DNA from: Muribaculaceae bacterium
Lineage (GTDB): Bacteria > Bacteroidota > Bacteroidia > Bacteroidales > Muribaculaceae
Direction: 5' to 3'
NCBI GenBank assembly: GCA_017619935.1
Contig: JAFZRJ010000013.1
Coordinates: forward strand, 1-64,000
Length of the DNA: 64,000 nt
Position 1 is the stretch's first letter. Every line of letters starts with the position of its first letter. Positions 24,729-34,602 of the stretch are shown here, in pieces. The translations under genes and the position numbers were made by a program. The notes beneath the pieces are model-generated. The model saw nothing but the letters and a program-made list of their open reading frames with translations. It did no database searches and was not told where the DNA came from.

Positions 24729-27425
24729 TCAGGAGCGAAGGGCTGCCAACGCCTCGGTGAGCGTAACGATTTTACTCTCAGCGTCGGCTTTCTTCTTGCG
24801 TTCGGCAGCAACCACCGCCTCGGGGGCATTGGCGACAAAACGCTCGTTGCCCAGTTTCTTCTCAACCGTTGCCAAGAATCCTTGGGCATACTTCAAGTCG
24901 GCTTCCAACTTGGCGATTTCCTCCTCCACATTGATGTTATTGCCCATGGGCACAGCAAACTCGGTCGTTCCAACCATAAACGAAACAGCGGTGGCATCCT
25001 TCTTTGGCACACAGTCGATGGCTTTCAGGCCACCCAACTTGCTGATGATGCTCGACAACGGGTTAGTGAACTCGCCCACCACCTGCAACGTGAGTTCCTC
25101 TTTGTTGGGCAAGTTCTTCGACTTACGCACATTGCGTACGCCACTGATCATCTCCTTGGCTTGATTCATGGCTGCCAGCAATGCCTCGTCGGGTTTTCCA
25201 GGCTCAGGTATGCGGGCATACATGATGCTCTCGCCATCGTTGCGCTCGGCGATGTGCTGCCACAATTCCTCGGTGATGAAGGGCATAAATGGGTGTAACA
25301 ACCGCAACAACGTGTCGAAGAAATAGAGCGTGGCATCCATCGTGGCGCGGTCGATGGGCTGCTGGTAGGCGGGTTTGACAATTTCCAAGTACCAAGCCGA
25401 GAACTCTTCCCAGAACAAGCGATAGACGGCCATCAGTGCCTCGTTCAAGCGGAACTTGCCGAACAAGTCCTTCACCTCGGCGAGCGTGGCGTCGAGCACG
25501 GCGTGGAACCAATGCACCGCCAGGCGGCTGTGTTCAGGCTGCTCCACATCGGCCACTTCCCAACCCTTCACCAAACGGAAGGCGTTCCAAATCTTGTTGT
25601 TGAAGTTGCGACCCTGTTCGCACAACGCTTCATCGAAGAGAATGTCATTACCGGCAGGCGCGCTGAGCATCATGCCCATGCGCACGCCGTCGGCACCGAA
25701 CTTGTCGATGAGCATCAGCGGGTCGGGACTGTTGCCCAAGGACTTGGACATCTTACGACCCAACTTGTCGCGCACAATACCCGTGAAATAGACATTGCGG
25801 AAAGGCATCTCGCCCACATACTCATAACCGGCCATAATCATGCGCGCCACCCAGAAGAAGATGATATCGGGAGCCGTCACCAGGTCGCTCGTGGGATAGT
25901 AATACTTGATTTCTTCGTTATCGGGATGGTTGATACCGTCAAAGAGCGAGATGGGCCACAACCAGCTGGAGAACCAAGTGTCGAGCGCGTTCTCATCACG
26001 CTTGAGGTCGGACAACTCCACATTTTCATAACCCTTGATTTTGCGGGCTTTCTCCAAGGCCTCGGCTTCGCTCATAGCGACAACGAACACCTCTTCTTCC
26101 TCATTCTCGGTGGGAAGGAAATAAGCCGGGATGCGATGTCCCCACCACAACTGGCGCGAGATGCACCAGTCCTGAATGCCTTCCATCCACACCTTGTAGA
26201 TGTTCTTATACTTGGGCGGGAAGAATTTCAACTCATCGTTCATCACCGGTGGCAAGGCGATTTCGGCAAAGTGTTTCATCTTCAGGTACCACTGCTTGCA
26301 CAGGCGCGGCTCAACGGCGGTGTCGGGGTTACGCTCGCTGTAACCCACCTTGTTCTAGTAATCCTCCACCTTCTCCATCAGACCAGCCTCTTCCAAATCC
26401 TTGGCAATGACCTTGCGACATTCCACACGATCCATGCCCACATAGAGTGGCGACTCGGTGCTGATGGTGGCATCGGGATTGAATATGTCGATGGTTTCCA
26501 ACTGATGCGTCTTGCCTAGCATATAGTCGTTGGGGTCGTGCGCGGGCGTGACTTTCAAGCAACCCGTACCGAACTCAATGTCGACATAATGGTCCTCGAT
26601 AACAGGAATTTCGCGGCCCACCAGCGGAACAATCACGCGCTTTCCGCGAAGCCACTGGTTTTTGGGGTCCTTGGGGTTGATGCACATGGCGGTGTCGCCC
26701 ATGATGGTTTCGGGGCGAGTAGTGGCCACCACCGCATAGCGGCGACCTTGCGCATCGCGATGCACGACTTCGCCTTCGGCTCCTGTCTCGCCGGTCATGT
26801 CGTCGTTGGCGACATAGTATTTGAGGTAGTAGAGTTTGCTCTTCTCATCATGATAGATTACCTCCTCGTTGCTTAATGCCGTCTGGGCTTTCGGGTCCCA
26901 GTTCACCATGCGTAGTCCGCGATAAATGAGTCCCTTCTCATAGAGATCAACAAACACGCGCAGCACACTTTCGCTACGGATGTCGTCCATAGTGAACGCT
27001 GTGCGGCTCCAGTCGCACGAAGCACCCAGTTTACGCAATTGTTGCAGAATGATGCCTCCATGCTCGTGGGTCCAAGCCCAAGCGTGCTCCAAAAATTGCT
27101 CACGCGTCAAGTCGCGCTTCTTGATGCCCTGTTCGGCAAGGCGTTTCACCACCTTCGCCTCGGTGGCGATACTCGCATGGTCGGTGCCAGGCACCCACAA
27201 CGCATTTTTGCCCTCCATGCGGGCATGACGGATGAGAATGTCCTGAATGGTGTTGTTGAGCATGTGCCCCATGTGCAGCACACCGGTCACATTGGGGGGC
27301 GGTATCACGATGGTGTATGGTTCGCGCTCGTCGGGCACCGACTTGAACAAACCATGACTTTCCCAATACTCATACCACTTGTTTTCGACCGCTTTGGGGT
27401 CGTATTTGGTTGCTAATGTATTCAT
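24729..27425 (-). CDS. valS: Valine--tRNA ligase, interrupted by one in-frame TAG
   Basis: Class I aminoacyl-tRNA synthetase. Read through one codon, the frame gives 898 residues, close to the family length. The first part (26355-27425) has the HIGH motif as [12 protein letters not shown] near residue 50 and the editing domain ([20 protein letters not shown]). The second part (24729-26348) has the tRNA/Zn-less WGHRIPAYF region, the KMSKS motif in [13 protein letters not shown], the anticodon-binding helices and a C-terminal coiled coil. Between ...KVEDY and NKVGYSERN, both conserved, lies a TAG at 26355-26357; no base is missing and the frame is kept. This is a nonsense codon in an essential gene: sequencing error, strain-level mutation, suppression, or another valS copy. 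The promoter is at 27464. TAG is a normal stop elsewhere in the window. Confidence 0.9.
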
Positions 27426-27463
27426 TTCGTATTGTTTTTTTATTATAGTTTTTTTTCAAACTG

Positions 27464-27471
27464 CAAAGATA
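27464..27471 (-). promoter_or_regulatory. -7 element of the valS-rpiB-ridA run
   Basis: TATCTTTG followed by CAG on the reverse strand fits TAnnTTTG; the start would be near 27459, about 33 nt before the ATG. The -33 box is not clear. Confidence 0.5.
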
Positions 27472-27552
27472 CAAACAATTTCACAATCCATGATTCTCAT
27501 TCAGCAATTATTTTGGTCACAACACCCTGATATCGACAAAACACGAAAATGA

Positions 27553-27583
27553 GAGCAGCCCACCAGAAGCCGGCAGGCTGCTC
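27553..27583 (-). terminator. Intrinsic terminator of the TonB receptor gene
   Basis: On the reverse strand GAGCAGCC and GGCTGCTC form an 8-bp stem with further partial pairing inside, followed by the T-rich CATTTTCGTGTTTTG. It lies about 70 nt after the receptor stop. Confidence 0.6.
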
Positions 27584-27650
27584 AACCGAAGATGTCTTGC
27601 CGCTCGGAGAGGCCTTCCCTAGTCAATAACCGGGTTCTCCCCGAGTATTT

Positions 27651-29747
27651 TCACCACTCTAGGGGAATGGTGAGTTTGAAAGTGATGTTACGGCCCATAT
27701 TAAACACCCCTCGCCGGCCTGTCACCGCATTGACATCCAGCATCTTCAAACGGCTTAGATGGTTCTGGTAAGCCTTGTCGGTAATGTTGGTGGCAATCAC
27801 GGCTATGGATGCCCAGCGTCGGTTTCGGCACATGATATCGGTGCCTGCCGATGCGTTCAGCAGTGCGTAGGCTGGGGTTGCCGTTTCGGTGTCGCACAAG
27901 CCGTAAAAGTGGTTTTGCTTGAACGTATAGTCCAACCCTACCGACACGAAGGCGTTGTTGAAGACACGTCCGTCGTGCGTAAACTCATACTTGACGTCGG
28001 TGTTCCACCGGGGCGCGGGGGTAAACGGCAGATACTTCGACTGCTCAGGTTGATGCAGTTGAACGGCCCGCACAAAATCGACGCGTGTGCCCAGATGCAG
28101 GTTGTGCATCGGGTGGAAGTCGAGCGAGAACTCACCGCCACACAAGCGGCTGTCGCCACTGTCAAAGCAAAAGGTGTCGTAATTCTCGTCTATCACCTCA
28201 TCAACTCGGTGCAGAAAAATGTAGTTGTCGATATGGCTGGCGAAGAGCGACAATTGCACATCCACGATGTCGTTGGTGAACTCGGTGCCCAAGTCGAACT
28301 GGAGACTGTATTCCGGTTTTAGGTTCTGGTCACCCAGTTCATATCGCACCGAGCCTTCATGCACACCATTGGATGCAAGTTCGCTGATGTTCGGCGCACG
28401 GAAACCGCGAGCCACGTTGGCCCGCAAATCCCAGTGCGAGCAAGCATGCCACACGACCCCCAGACTGCCTGTGACGGCATTGAAATTGCGCTTGAAATCG
28501 CTGAAGCGCAGCACGTCGTCTTCCAACAGTTGCTCCGAGTGTAGATGCCGATAGTCGTAGCGCAATCCACCGCTCAGGTTCACGTTGCTCAGTTGGCGGG
28601 TTGCGGTGGCGAACAGGCCTATATCGGTCATTGTATATTCAGGTATCAGGCATTCTTCACCGGCATTGAGCGAGTGCTGATACATCCCGCTCACGCCACC
28701 CGTGAGGTTCCACCCTTCAAATGCGCTGGTCAAGTAGTGAACATTGTAACTCAGAGTGTGGAGTTTGAAGTAGAGTTCATAGTCATTGGGGTGCTCGGCA
28801 TCCTCAAACTCTTGCCGCTGGTTGAGCTGGTAGCCTATCATGGCATTGAGTTTGCCCGCTCCCAGTGCTATGGTGTTGTCCCACGCCGCTTTGTAGTGAT
28901 ACACCTGCTGGTATGGCATTCCGTGGCCATACTGGTTCACCTTGCCGTATTCACACAGCAACGCTCCTGTGGCCTCATCTCGCTCGCCCTCGATAATGGA
29001 GGGGGTGACATTGTAGTAACTCAAGGTCAGCCGCGAGTGGCCCCAGTGGCGATTCACGCCACCCATGAGTTGGGCCGCCCGTTCGCGGAATTGACTGTTC
29101 GGCACACGGCCGTCGTAGCGGTTCTTGTAAGCATGCGCCATTTTCTCGCTGTATCGTGCGCTCCACACATTGCCGCCTTTATTGCCGGCAAAGTTGAATG
29201 AGCAGTCAAACAGGCCGTTGTTGGTCTGATATTCCGTACTGAAATTGGCGCGCATTTTACCTAGTGGCACGATAGGCGTCGTGTTGAAGTTCAACACGCC
29301 AGCCAGTGCATCGCTGCCATAAATCAGGCTACCAGGACCTTTGAGCACCTCCACCGAACTGACCGAGGCGGCATCGACCTCGATGCCGTGTTCATCACCC
29401 CACTGCTGCCCCTCCTGGCGAATGCCGTCATTCACCACGACAATGCGGTTATAGCCTAGACCTCGTATCACAGGCTTTGAGATGCTGCTGCCGGTGGTCA
29501 CCTGCGTCACTCCTGGCATTTCGGTCACGGCTTCGATAATATTGGTTGATGACTGCAGTTGCAGGTCACGGTTGTTGAGCAGCGATACTGGCACCGAAGT
29601 GTCCTTCAACTTGGTCAGTCCGGTCGCGCCGGTAACCACCACCTCTTTCAGACTGAGGTGACGATAGAAAACGTCACTTGAATCGGCTTCTTGACCCCAC
29701 ACCTGCAAGCACAAGGCAACCATAATGAGAAATATTATTTTTTTCAT
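27651..29747 (-). CDS. TonB-dependent outer-membrane receptor (ZnuD/CirA-like, probable metal uptake)
   Basis: 698 residues with a signal peptide (IIFLIMVALCLQVWG). A plug domain begins near residue 33 (LKEVVVTGATGLTKLKDT) and includes RGLGYNRIVVVNDGIRQEG and VEVLKGPGSLIYGSDALAGV; the rest is a 22-strand barrel ending in the aromatic signature FKLTIPLEW. There is no N-terminal carboxypeptidase-like domain, unlike SusC proteins. The plug text with QWGDEHGIEVD resembles receptors for zinc or other metals. A Cys/His-rich small protein lies directly upstream in the same direction, which agrees with a metal role. The substrate is inference. Confidence 0.9.
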   Translation of the reverse strand: MKKIIFLIMVALCLQVWGQEADSSDVFYRHLSLKEVVVTGATGLTKLKDTSVPVSLLNNRDLQLQSSTNIIEAVTEMPGVTQVTTGSSISKPVIRGLGYNRIVVVNDGIRQEGQQWGDEHGIEVDAASVSSVEVLKGPGSLIYGSDALAGVLNFNTTPIVPLGKMRANFSTEYQTNNGLFDCSFNFAGNKGGNVWSARYSEKMAHAYKNRYDGRVPNSQFRERAAQLMGGVNRHWGHSRLTLSYYNVTPSIIEGERDEATGALLCEYGKVNQYGHGMPYQQVYHYKAAWDNTIALGAGKLNAMIGYQLNQRQEFEDAEHPNDYELYFKLHTLSYNVHYLTSAFEGWNLTGGVSGMYQHSLNAGEECLIPEYTMTDIGLFATATRQLSNVNLSGGLRYDYRHLHSEQLLEDDVLRFSDFKRNFNAVTGSLGVVWHACSHWDLRANVARGFRAPNISELASNGVHEGSVRYELGDQNLKPEYSLQFDLGTEFTNDIVDVQLSLFASHIDNYIFLHRVDEVIDENYDTFCFDSGDSRLCGGEFSLDFHPMHNLHLGTRVDFVRAVQLHQPEQSKYLPFTPAPRWNTDVKYEFTHDGRVFNNAFVSVGLDYTFKQNHFYGLCDTETATPAYALLNASAGTDIMCRNRRWASIAVIATNITDKAYQNHLSRLKMLDVNAVTGRRGVFNMGRNITFKLTIPLEW

Positions 29748-29879
29748 TCTGTAACATTGAATATTAGTCTCATAACTGTGAAACTGGAATTAATAAATAG
29801 CGGCTCCCATCCGCACCTCGCAGTGCAGTGGTCGCTCGACATGGCTCACCGTGAGCCAACGAATGATGATGTTACAGAA
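29748..29879 (-). promoter_or_regulatory. Intercistronic region bounded by a 12-bp inverted repeat
   Basis: ATTCTGTAACAT (just before the receptor ATG on the plus-strand view, near 29747-29758) and ATGTTACAGAAT (near 29868-29879, at the stop of the small gene) are perfect inverted copies about 110 nt apart. Between them GGCTCAC-C-GTGAGCC (29842-29856 region) is a second perfect hairpin. The mRNA could fold the receptor start codon into a long-range stem. Confidence 0.4.
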
Positions 29880-30216
29880 TTTCCGGCGGAGCACGCAGCG
29901 AAGCGACGACGCCAGTGGCCAGCACTAGATGCTGCTGATTCAAGGCTGGGACAAAAGCCGTAAAAGCATGGTCGCCGACAGCCGACGGCTGATCCGACGA
30001 GGCATCGTACTGCTGTCCCAAGAATCGGCAAAGCAAGCAGTCATCTACCGTGGTTACCTGCGAGGTAATGTGTCCGGCATGATGCATGTGCTCAACGCAC
30101 GCATCACAGTCGATCATCTCATAACGCTCCACGTGAACATGGAGATACGAAAACAGCATCATCGGCAGGAATACCGACAGCAGAATCCACGATGATATTT
30201 GCTCTTTGTGCTTCAC
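29872..30216 (-). CDS. Small Cys/His-rich membrane-anchored protein
   Basis: About 114 residues from a GTG at 30216; the frame is open further to 30255, but that upstream part overlaps a -7-like TACTTTTG. The N-terminus is hydrophobic (ISSWILLSVFLPMMLFSYL). It is followed by HVHVERYEMIDCDACVEHMHHAGH, reported as a cluster of HxH, CxxC and HHxxH (residues about 24-47), and DDCLLCRFLGQQY. Proteins with this layout commonly precede TonB receptors in Bacteroidota and are thought to be linked to metal homeostasis. The receptor gene follows after about 124 nt. No enzymatic motif. Confidence 0.7.
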   Translation of the reverse strand: MKHKEQISSWILLSVFLPMMLFSYLHVHVERYEMIDCDACVEHMHHAGHITSQVTTVDDCLLCRFLGQQYDASSDQPSAVGDHAFTAFVPALNQQHLVLATGVVASLRAPPEIL

Positions 30217-30445
30217 GGCCACAAAAGTAATAAAATCATTTGACAGCACCAACAATCACACCAAAAAACCCACCCCAAAAAACAACTCCCCCACCAAATT
30301 GTTGACTCCACTATGTGCTGGCACTTCCGCAATGCTTTCGGCACGATTCACCGCATCTCTACATTTTTTCCAACGAATGTGTCCTACCAGCAACAGTTTC
30401 GCATGGGTAAAACAGAAGTTATTTTCAAGGGCAGGATACTAAAAA

Positions 30446-30513
30446 TCACATTTTCGGCAATAGAATAATGCGACATTTCACATTTTCGGCAATAAAATGA
30501 TGCGATATTTCAC
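30446..30513 (+). repeat. 32-bp tandem direct repeat, two copies plus a partial third
   Basis: Units at 30446-30477 and 30478-30509 both begin TCACATTTTCGGCAATA and end GCGA(C/T)ATT, differing at about three positions; a third starts with TCACATTTT at 30510. No open frame crosses them and no array continues. Confidence 0.65.
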
Positions 30514-30616
30514 ATTTTTTATTCTCCCCCCACTCGTTTTCTGTACCAGCCTCATAAAATCGGCCATCGAGGAGCCGCGTGATTAATCATCCGCTGAGCA
30601 CGGAAAAAAAATAGAA

Positions 30617-30733
30617 CAATCGCCAAAAGGTGGGGAATACGTCAAGTCTCCGACTTGACTCTTTGCACGCTTATTCTCTTTCTCAAAATATGGTCTTGTT
30701 TGATGGCCCCGACTTTTTTACGACTGATTCGGG
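30617..30733 (-). repeat. Solo RAYT-end-like element
   Basis: The reverse complement matches the right end of the transposase element at 23579-23663: CAGTCG tip, CAAACAAGACCATATTTTGA, GAGAATAAGCGTGCAAAGAG and the palindrome GTCAAGTC-TCC-GACTTGAC (30641-30659, 8-bp arms). The outer ends CAATCGCCAAAAGGTGGGGA and CAGTCGTAAAAAAGTCGGGG are imperfect inverted copies. There is no transposase gene inside, so it looks like a non-autonomous derivative. Confidence 0.65.
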
Positions 30734-30814
30734 AAAAATAGAAGCCCGAGGGGTGCTGGCGGCATCCCCCGGGCTTCGCTATGCTTTTAGCACGAACAGC
30801 ACTGCGGCTAGGAT

Positions 30815-33034
30815 CTAGTTTGACAAAATGATATTGATGACGGCGTTCACGTCCTCAATATCCACTTTGCAGTCGCCATTCAAGTCACTATTCCCAGCAT
30901 AATCGGCTTCTGCCTTTATCTCAAGTATGATATTAATCACCGCGTTCACGTCCTCAATATCCACCTCGCCGTCACCCGTGATGTCGCCTGCGACAGGCTC
31001 AACCTCGCCCAGTTCCTCGATGTTAACAAAATTACTCCAACCAGTGGCCGTCACATATTCTTGGGTAAATCCGGCAGGCACATAGAGTACACATTTTTGA
31101 TAGTTTATTCCCCAAAACGAGTCGTCATCTGCTATTGGCGGACGCTGAGCCTTACAGATAATTTCACCTACATCATAGCAGCAAGCAAACGCACAATCAC
31201 CAATAGTAGTGACAGAGTTACCTATGGTCACACTCGTCAAGCCTACGCATCCACTGAACGCATCTCTGCCGATATCAGTTACTGAGTTGGGGATGGTCAC
31301 GCTCGTCAAGCCTTCGCATCCACAAAACGCATAATCACCGATGGTAGTGACAGAGTTACCTATGGTCACACTCGTCAAGCCGCCGCATCGATGGAAAGCC
31401 TCATTGCCTATTGCGATGACAGAATTGGGGATGGTCACACTCGTCAAGCCGCTGCAACCCTCAAATGCTAAGGCAGCTATTCCTTTAGTACCATCTTTGA
31501 TTGTAATTGACGTTCCGTCGGGCATCATGCCCTTATAACGATATGCCACGAGACCGGCATAGACAAGTCCATCGAGCTGGTTGTTATACCAAGGCGTTGA
31601 GTCGAACGCATTAGCACCGATATTAGTTACAGAGTTGGGGATAGTAATGCTCGTCAAACCACTGCAGCCAGAGAACGCATAATTACCGATGGCAGTGACA
31701 GAGTTGGGGATGGTCACGCTCGTCAAGCTTGTGCAATTCATGAAAGCATATTTTTTTATCGCGGTAATTGACAATGGAATAACAAGATTTTTGACCTCGC
31801 TATCATTCAGATATAAATGATGAGCATATTCAAGCGGGTTGGAGCCAAAATCAATGTTACACCATGCTTCCAAATCGTTGATATTAACTTTGGTCAAACC
31901 ACTGCAACCTTTGAACGCATCCCATCTTATGCTAGTTACTGAGTTGGGAATGGTCACGCTCGTCAAGCCGCTGCAACCAGAGAACGCATCATCACCAATA
32001 CTAGTCACGGAATTGCCTATGGTCACGCTCGTCAAGCCACTGCATCCCTCGAACGCATATTTTTTTATCGCGGTAATTGACGATGGAATAACAAGATTTT
32101 TGACCTCGCTATCATTCAGATATAAATGATGAGCAGTTATAAGTGGGTTGGAATCATCATCAAAATTAATGTTACACCATGCCTCCAAATTGTTGATATT
32201 AACTTTGGTCAAACCACTGCATCTCTCGAACGCACCCCATCTTATGCTAGTTACTGAGTTGGGAATGGTCACGCCCGTCAAGCCGCTGCAACCAGAGAAC
32301 GCCGAACTTTCAATACGAGTCACGGAATTGCCTATGGACACGCTCGTCAAGCCGCTGCAACCAGAGAACGCAGCAGCTCCAATACTAGTCACGGAGTTTG
32401 GGATGGTCACGCTCTTCAAACCTCTGCAACCATAGAACGCATCATCACCAATACTAGTCACGGAGTTGCCTATAGTGACGCTCGTCATGCTGCTGCAACC
32501 AGCGAACGCAGCAGTTCCAATACTAGTTACTGAATTGGGGATGGTCATGCTCGTCAAGCCACTGCAAAAATAGAAGGCCTCTTCGCTAATAGAAATGACG
32601 GAGTTGGGAACTGTCACACTCGCCAAGCCGCGGCAAGTACAGAACGCACCTCTGCCGATATCAATTACTGAATTGGGGATGGTCACACTCGTCAAGCCGC
32701 TGCATCGATAGAACGCACGATCTCCAATACTTGTTACCGAGTTGGGGATGGTCACACTCGTCAAGCCGCCGCATCGATGGAAAGCCTCATTGCCTATTGC
32801 GATGACAGAATAGGTTTTGCCATTGTCATCATATATAACTGATTCAGGAATCACCAAATCCCCACTAAGATTGCTATATGCAGGTGTAGAACTTAAACTA
32901 GAAGGAGTTTCATAGGTTACACAAACATTGTTGTTGTCAATAATCTCATAACAAAGGCCATTATACTCAAAAGCGTTTGCCCAATAAACCACCATACAGG
33001 CGAAAAACAAGAGCAAAAAAATTCGTTTTGACAT
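30815..33034 (-). CDS. BspA-like leucine-rich repeat (LRR_5) protein with dockerin pair
   Basis: 739 residues with an N-terminal signal peptide (IFLLLFFACMVVYWANA). About 22 repeats of 23 residues with the core SVTIPNSVTSIGDxAFxGCSGLT fill residues about 70-640; two longer spacers carry VNINNLEAWCNINF and HHLYLNDSEVKNLVIP. The last 60 residues are two dockerin-type repeats: DITGDGEVDIEDVNAVINII and DLNGDCKVDIEDVNAVINII. In the second one a Cys replaces a Gly in the loop. Such proteins are surface adhesins in oral and gut Bacteroidales. It stands alone and ends in TAG. Confidence 0.9.
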   Translation of the reverse strand: MSKRIFLLLFFACMVVYWANAFEYNGLCYEIIDNNNVCVTYETPSSLSSTPAYSNLSGDLVIPESVIYDDNGKTYSVIAIGNEAFHRCGGLTSVTIPNSVTSIGDRAFYRCSGLTSVTIPNSVIDIGRGAFCTCRGLASVTVPNSVISISEEAFYFCSGLTSMTIPNSVTSIGTAAFAGCSSMTSVTIGNSVTSIGDDAFYGCRGLKSVTIPNSVTSIGAAAFSGCSGLTSVSIGNSVTRIESSAFSGCSGLTGVTIPNSVTSIRWGAFERCSGLTKVNINNLEAWCNINFDDDSNPLITAHHLYLNDSEVKNLVIPSSITAIKKYAFEGCSGLTSVTIGNSVTSIGDDAFSGCSGLTSVTIPNSVTSIRWDAFKGCSGLTKVNINDLEAWCNIDFGSNPLEYAHHLYLNDSEVKNLVIPLSITAIKKYAFMNCTSLTSVTIPNSVTAIGNYAFSGCSGLTSITIPNSVTNIGANAFDSTPWYNNQLDGLVYAGLVAYRYKGMMPDGTSITIKDGTKGIAALAFEGCSGLTSVTIPNSVIAIGNEAFHRCGGLTSVTIGNSVTTIGDYAFCGCEGLTSVTIPNSVTDIGRDAFSGCVGLTSVTIGNSVTTIGDCAFACCYDVGEIICKAQRPPIADDDSFWGINYQKCVLYVPAGFTQEYVTATGWSNFVNIEELGEVEPVAGDITGDGEVDIEDVNAVINIILEIKAEADYAGNSDLNGDCKVDIEDVNAVINIILSN

Positions 33035-33109
33035 AAGTTTAAAGTATTAAAGGTTTATATTTTCAAATGAGACATATTCAGTTGTTTGAGAGGTACAATG
33101 ACAGATAAA

Positions 33110-34597
33110 TCAGTGCTTCCAGAAGGAGGGCATCAACAGTGCCAACAGGGTCATAATTTCGAGACGGCCAGCTAGCATGAGCAACGACATGACCCACTTA
33201 CCAGAAGACGAAAGGAAGTCATACGATCCGGTGATGCCCGTCACGCCAGCGCCCAAGCCATTGTTTGACACACAAGAGAACGAAGAGAAAAATGCGTCAA
33301 CGATGGGAAAACCTTGGTAAACAAGCACCACCCCACCAATGACGATGAGTATCGTATAAATAGTAATGAAAGCGATGATATCGGTGGCGCGGCTGGAGTC
33401 CACAATTTGGTCATTGATAGAGACCGAACGCATAAGTCGTGGACGGACGTAACGCTGCACAACCAACTTGAGGTTTTTAATCAAGAACAGCAGTCGGTCA
33501 ACCTTTAAGCCACCCGTTGTCGAACCCGCACAGGCACCAACATACATCATGAAAAACGTGAGTGTGAGCACGATGGTGCCCCACCCCTCCCAGTCGCCCT
33601 CGCTGAAGCCTGTTGAGGTGACCGCCGAAATGATGTGGAAGATGGGGTCGATGGTGACACTCTCCCAACCCGTAAAGTAACCCCGCCCTACGATGGCCGC
33701 CACAACAGCCACATAGAAAACAAGTATCATCACCACATAGGTACGGAACACATCATTCGCCCAAAACACCAGACGGCGCGACTTGATGCTAGTGATAATC
33801 AATCCGAAACTGACACCGCCAATGAACATGAACGTCGTCAGCACCACCTTGATGTATGGCGAATTGAACGCGGCTATACTGTCGTTGTGCGTCGAGAAAC
33901 CGCCTGTGGAAATGGCTGTGAATCCCTGACAGACGCTGTCGAACACACTCATCGGCCCAAGACACAGCAAAACGACAAGCACGATGGTGAAAATGATGTA
34001 TAGGCCCCACAACAATTTGGCTGTTCGGGCAATGCGTGCGCCCAGTTTGTCGTGTGTGATGCCCGTAGCTTCGGCGTGAAACATAATCAGGCTGCCACTA
34101 TTATTCAGCGCCGGGATGAATGTGAGTGTGAAGATGATAATGCCCAAACCACCAATCCACTGGGTCAAAGCGCGCCACAACAGCACACCGTGACTGCATT
34201 GTTCCACGTCACGAATCACCGTGGCTCCAGTCGTGGTGAAACCCGACATGGTCTCGAAAAAGGCTTCACTGGCATTGAGCGGTGTGTCGCACAACATGAA
34301 CGGAACCATACCAAAAATGGAGAACACCACCCACGCTACCGACGCCAGAAGCAGTCCGTCGCGGCGGCGCATGACACGATTGCGCGGTTTGACCAGGAAA
34401 CCCAGCAACGCACCGGCTCCAGCCATCATCGCCAGACTGATGGCAAACGCTTGAAAGTCGTGCTCGCCACGCAACAGACACACGATGAGTGGCAACAACA
34501 TGAACGCAGCCTCAACGAGCAACAACTGTCCTGTCACCCGCAGTATCATCGGCATGTTTACCGCCACGTGCCTGGTATGTTGCATCGGCTGCTGCAT
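33110..34597 (-). CDS. trkH: Potassium uptake protein TrkH
   Basis: About 495 residues from the ATG at 34597 (a longer frame to 34705 overlaps trkA and is rejected). Channel-like K+ transporter subunit with four MPM repeats; filter-type segments are visible in FFETMSGFTTTGATV, FTAISTGGFSTHNDSI, ISAVTSTGFSEGDW and FFSSFSCVSNNGLGAGVT. ALTQWIGGLGIIIFTLTF and MYVGACAGSTTGGLKVDR are family signatures. It lies 5 nt after trkA and forms an operon with it. The C-terminal MLAGRLEIMTLLALL is also typical. Confidence 0.96.
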   Translation of the reverse strand: MQQPMQHTRHVAVNMPMILRVTGQLLLVEAAFMLLPLIVCLLRGEHDFQAFAISLAMMAGAGALLGFLVKPRNRVMRRRDGLLLASVAWVVFSIFGMVPFMLCDTPLNASEAFFETMSGFTTTGATVIRDVEQCSHGVLLWRALTQWIGGLGIIIFTLTFIPALNNSGSLIMFHAEATGITHDKLGARIARTAKLLWGLYIIFTIVLVVLLCLGPMSVFDSVCQGFTAISTGGFSTHNDSIAAFNSPYIKVVLTTFMFIGGVSFGLIITSIKSRRLVFWANDVFRTYVVMILVFYVAVVAAIVGRGYFTGWESVTIDPIFHIISAVTSTGFSEGDWEGWGTIVLTLTFFMMYVGACAGSTTGGLKVDRLLFLIKNLKLVVQRYVRPRLMRSVSINDQIVDSSRATDIIAFITIYTILIVIGGVVLVYQGFPIVDAFFSSFSCVSNNGLGAGVTGITGSYDFLSSSGKWVMSLLMLAGRLEIMTLLALLMPSFWKH

Positions 34598-34602
34598 CCT
34601 TA

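Larger units (their letters stand above)
30256..30814. other. Intergenic region of 560 bp with two kinds of repeat
   Basis: No gene is supported. It starts with an A/C-rich stretch (30256-30300), then holds 32-bp tandem repeats (30446-30509) and a solo element similar to the RAYT ends (30617-30733). The final bases before the LRR-dockerin stop contain a possible hairpin around GCCCGAGG and CCCCGGGC (30744-30776), which could terminate the reverse gene. Confidence 0.55.

Noticed and set aside
24729..27425. General recoding of TAG as a sense codon.
   Set aside because: TAG terminates several normal genes here (dacB, YitT, the transposase, two LRR-dockerin genes, the kinase-like gene, DUF6056, an acyltransferase), and LRR copy 1 has TAG where copy 2 has TAA.
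29780..29870. Possible cobalamin riboswitch before the TonB receptor.
   Set aside because: Some GC-rich stems are present, but the B12-box consensus and the usual conserved core are missing.
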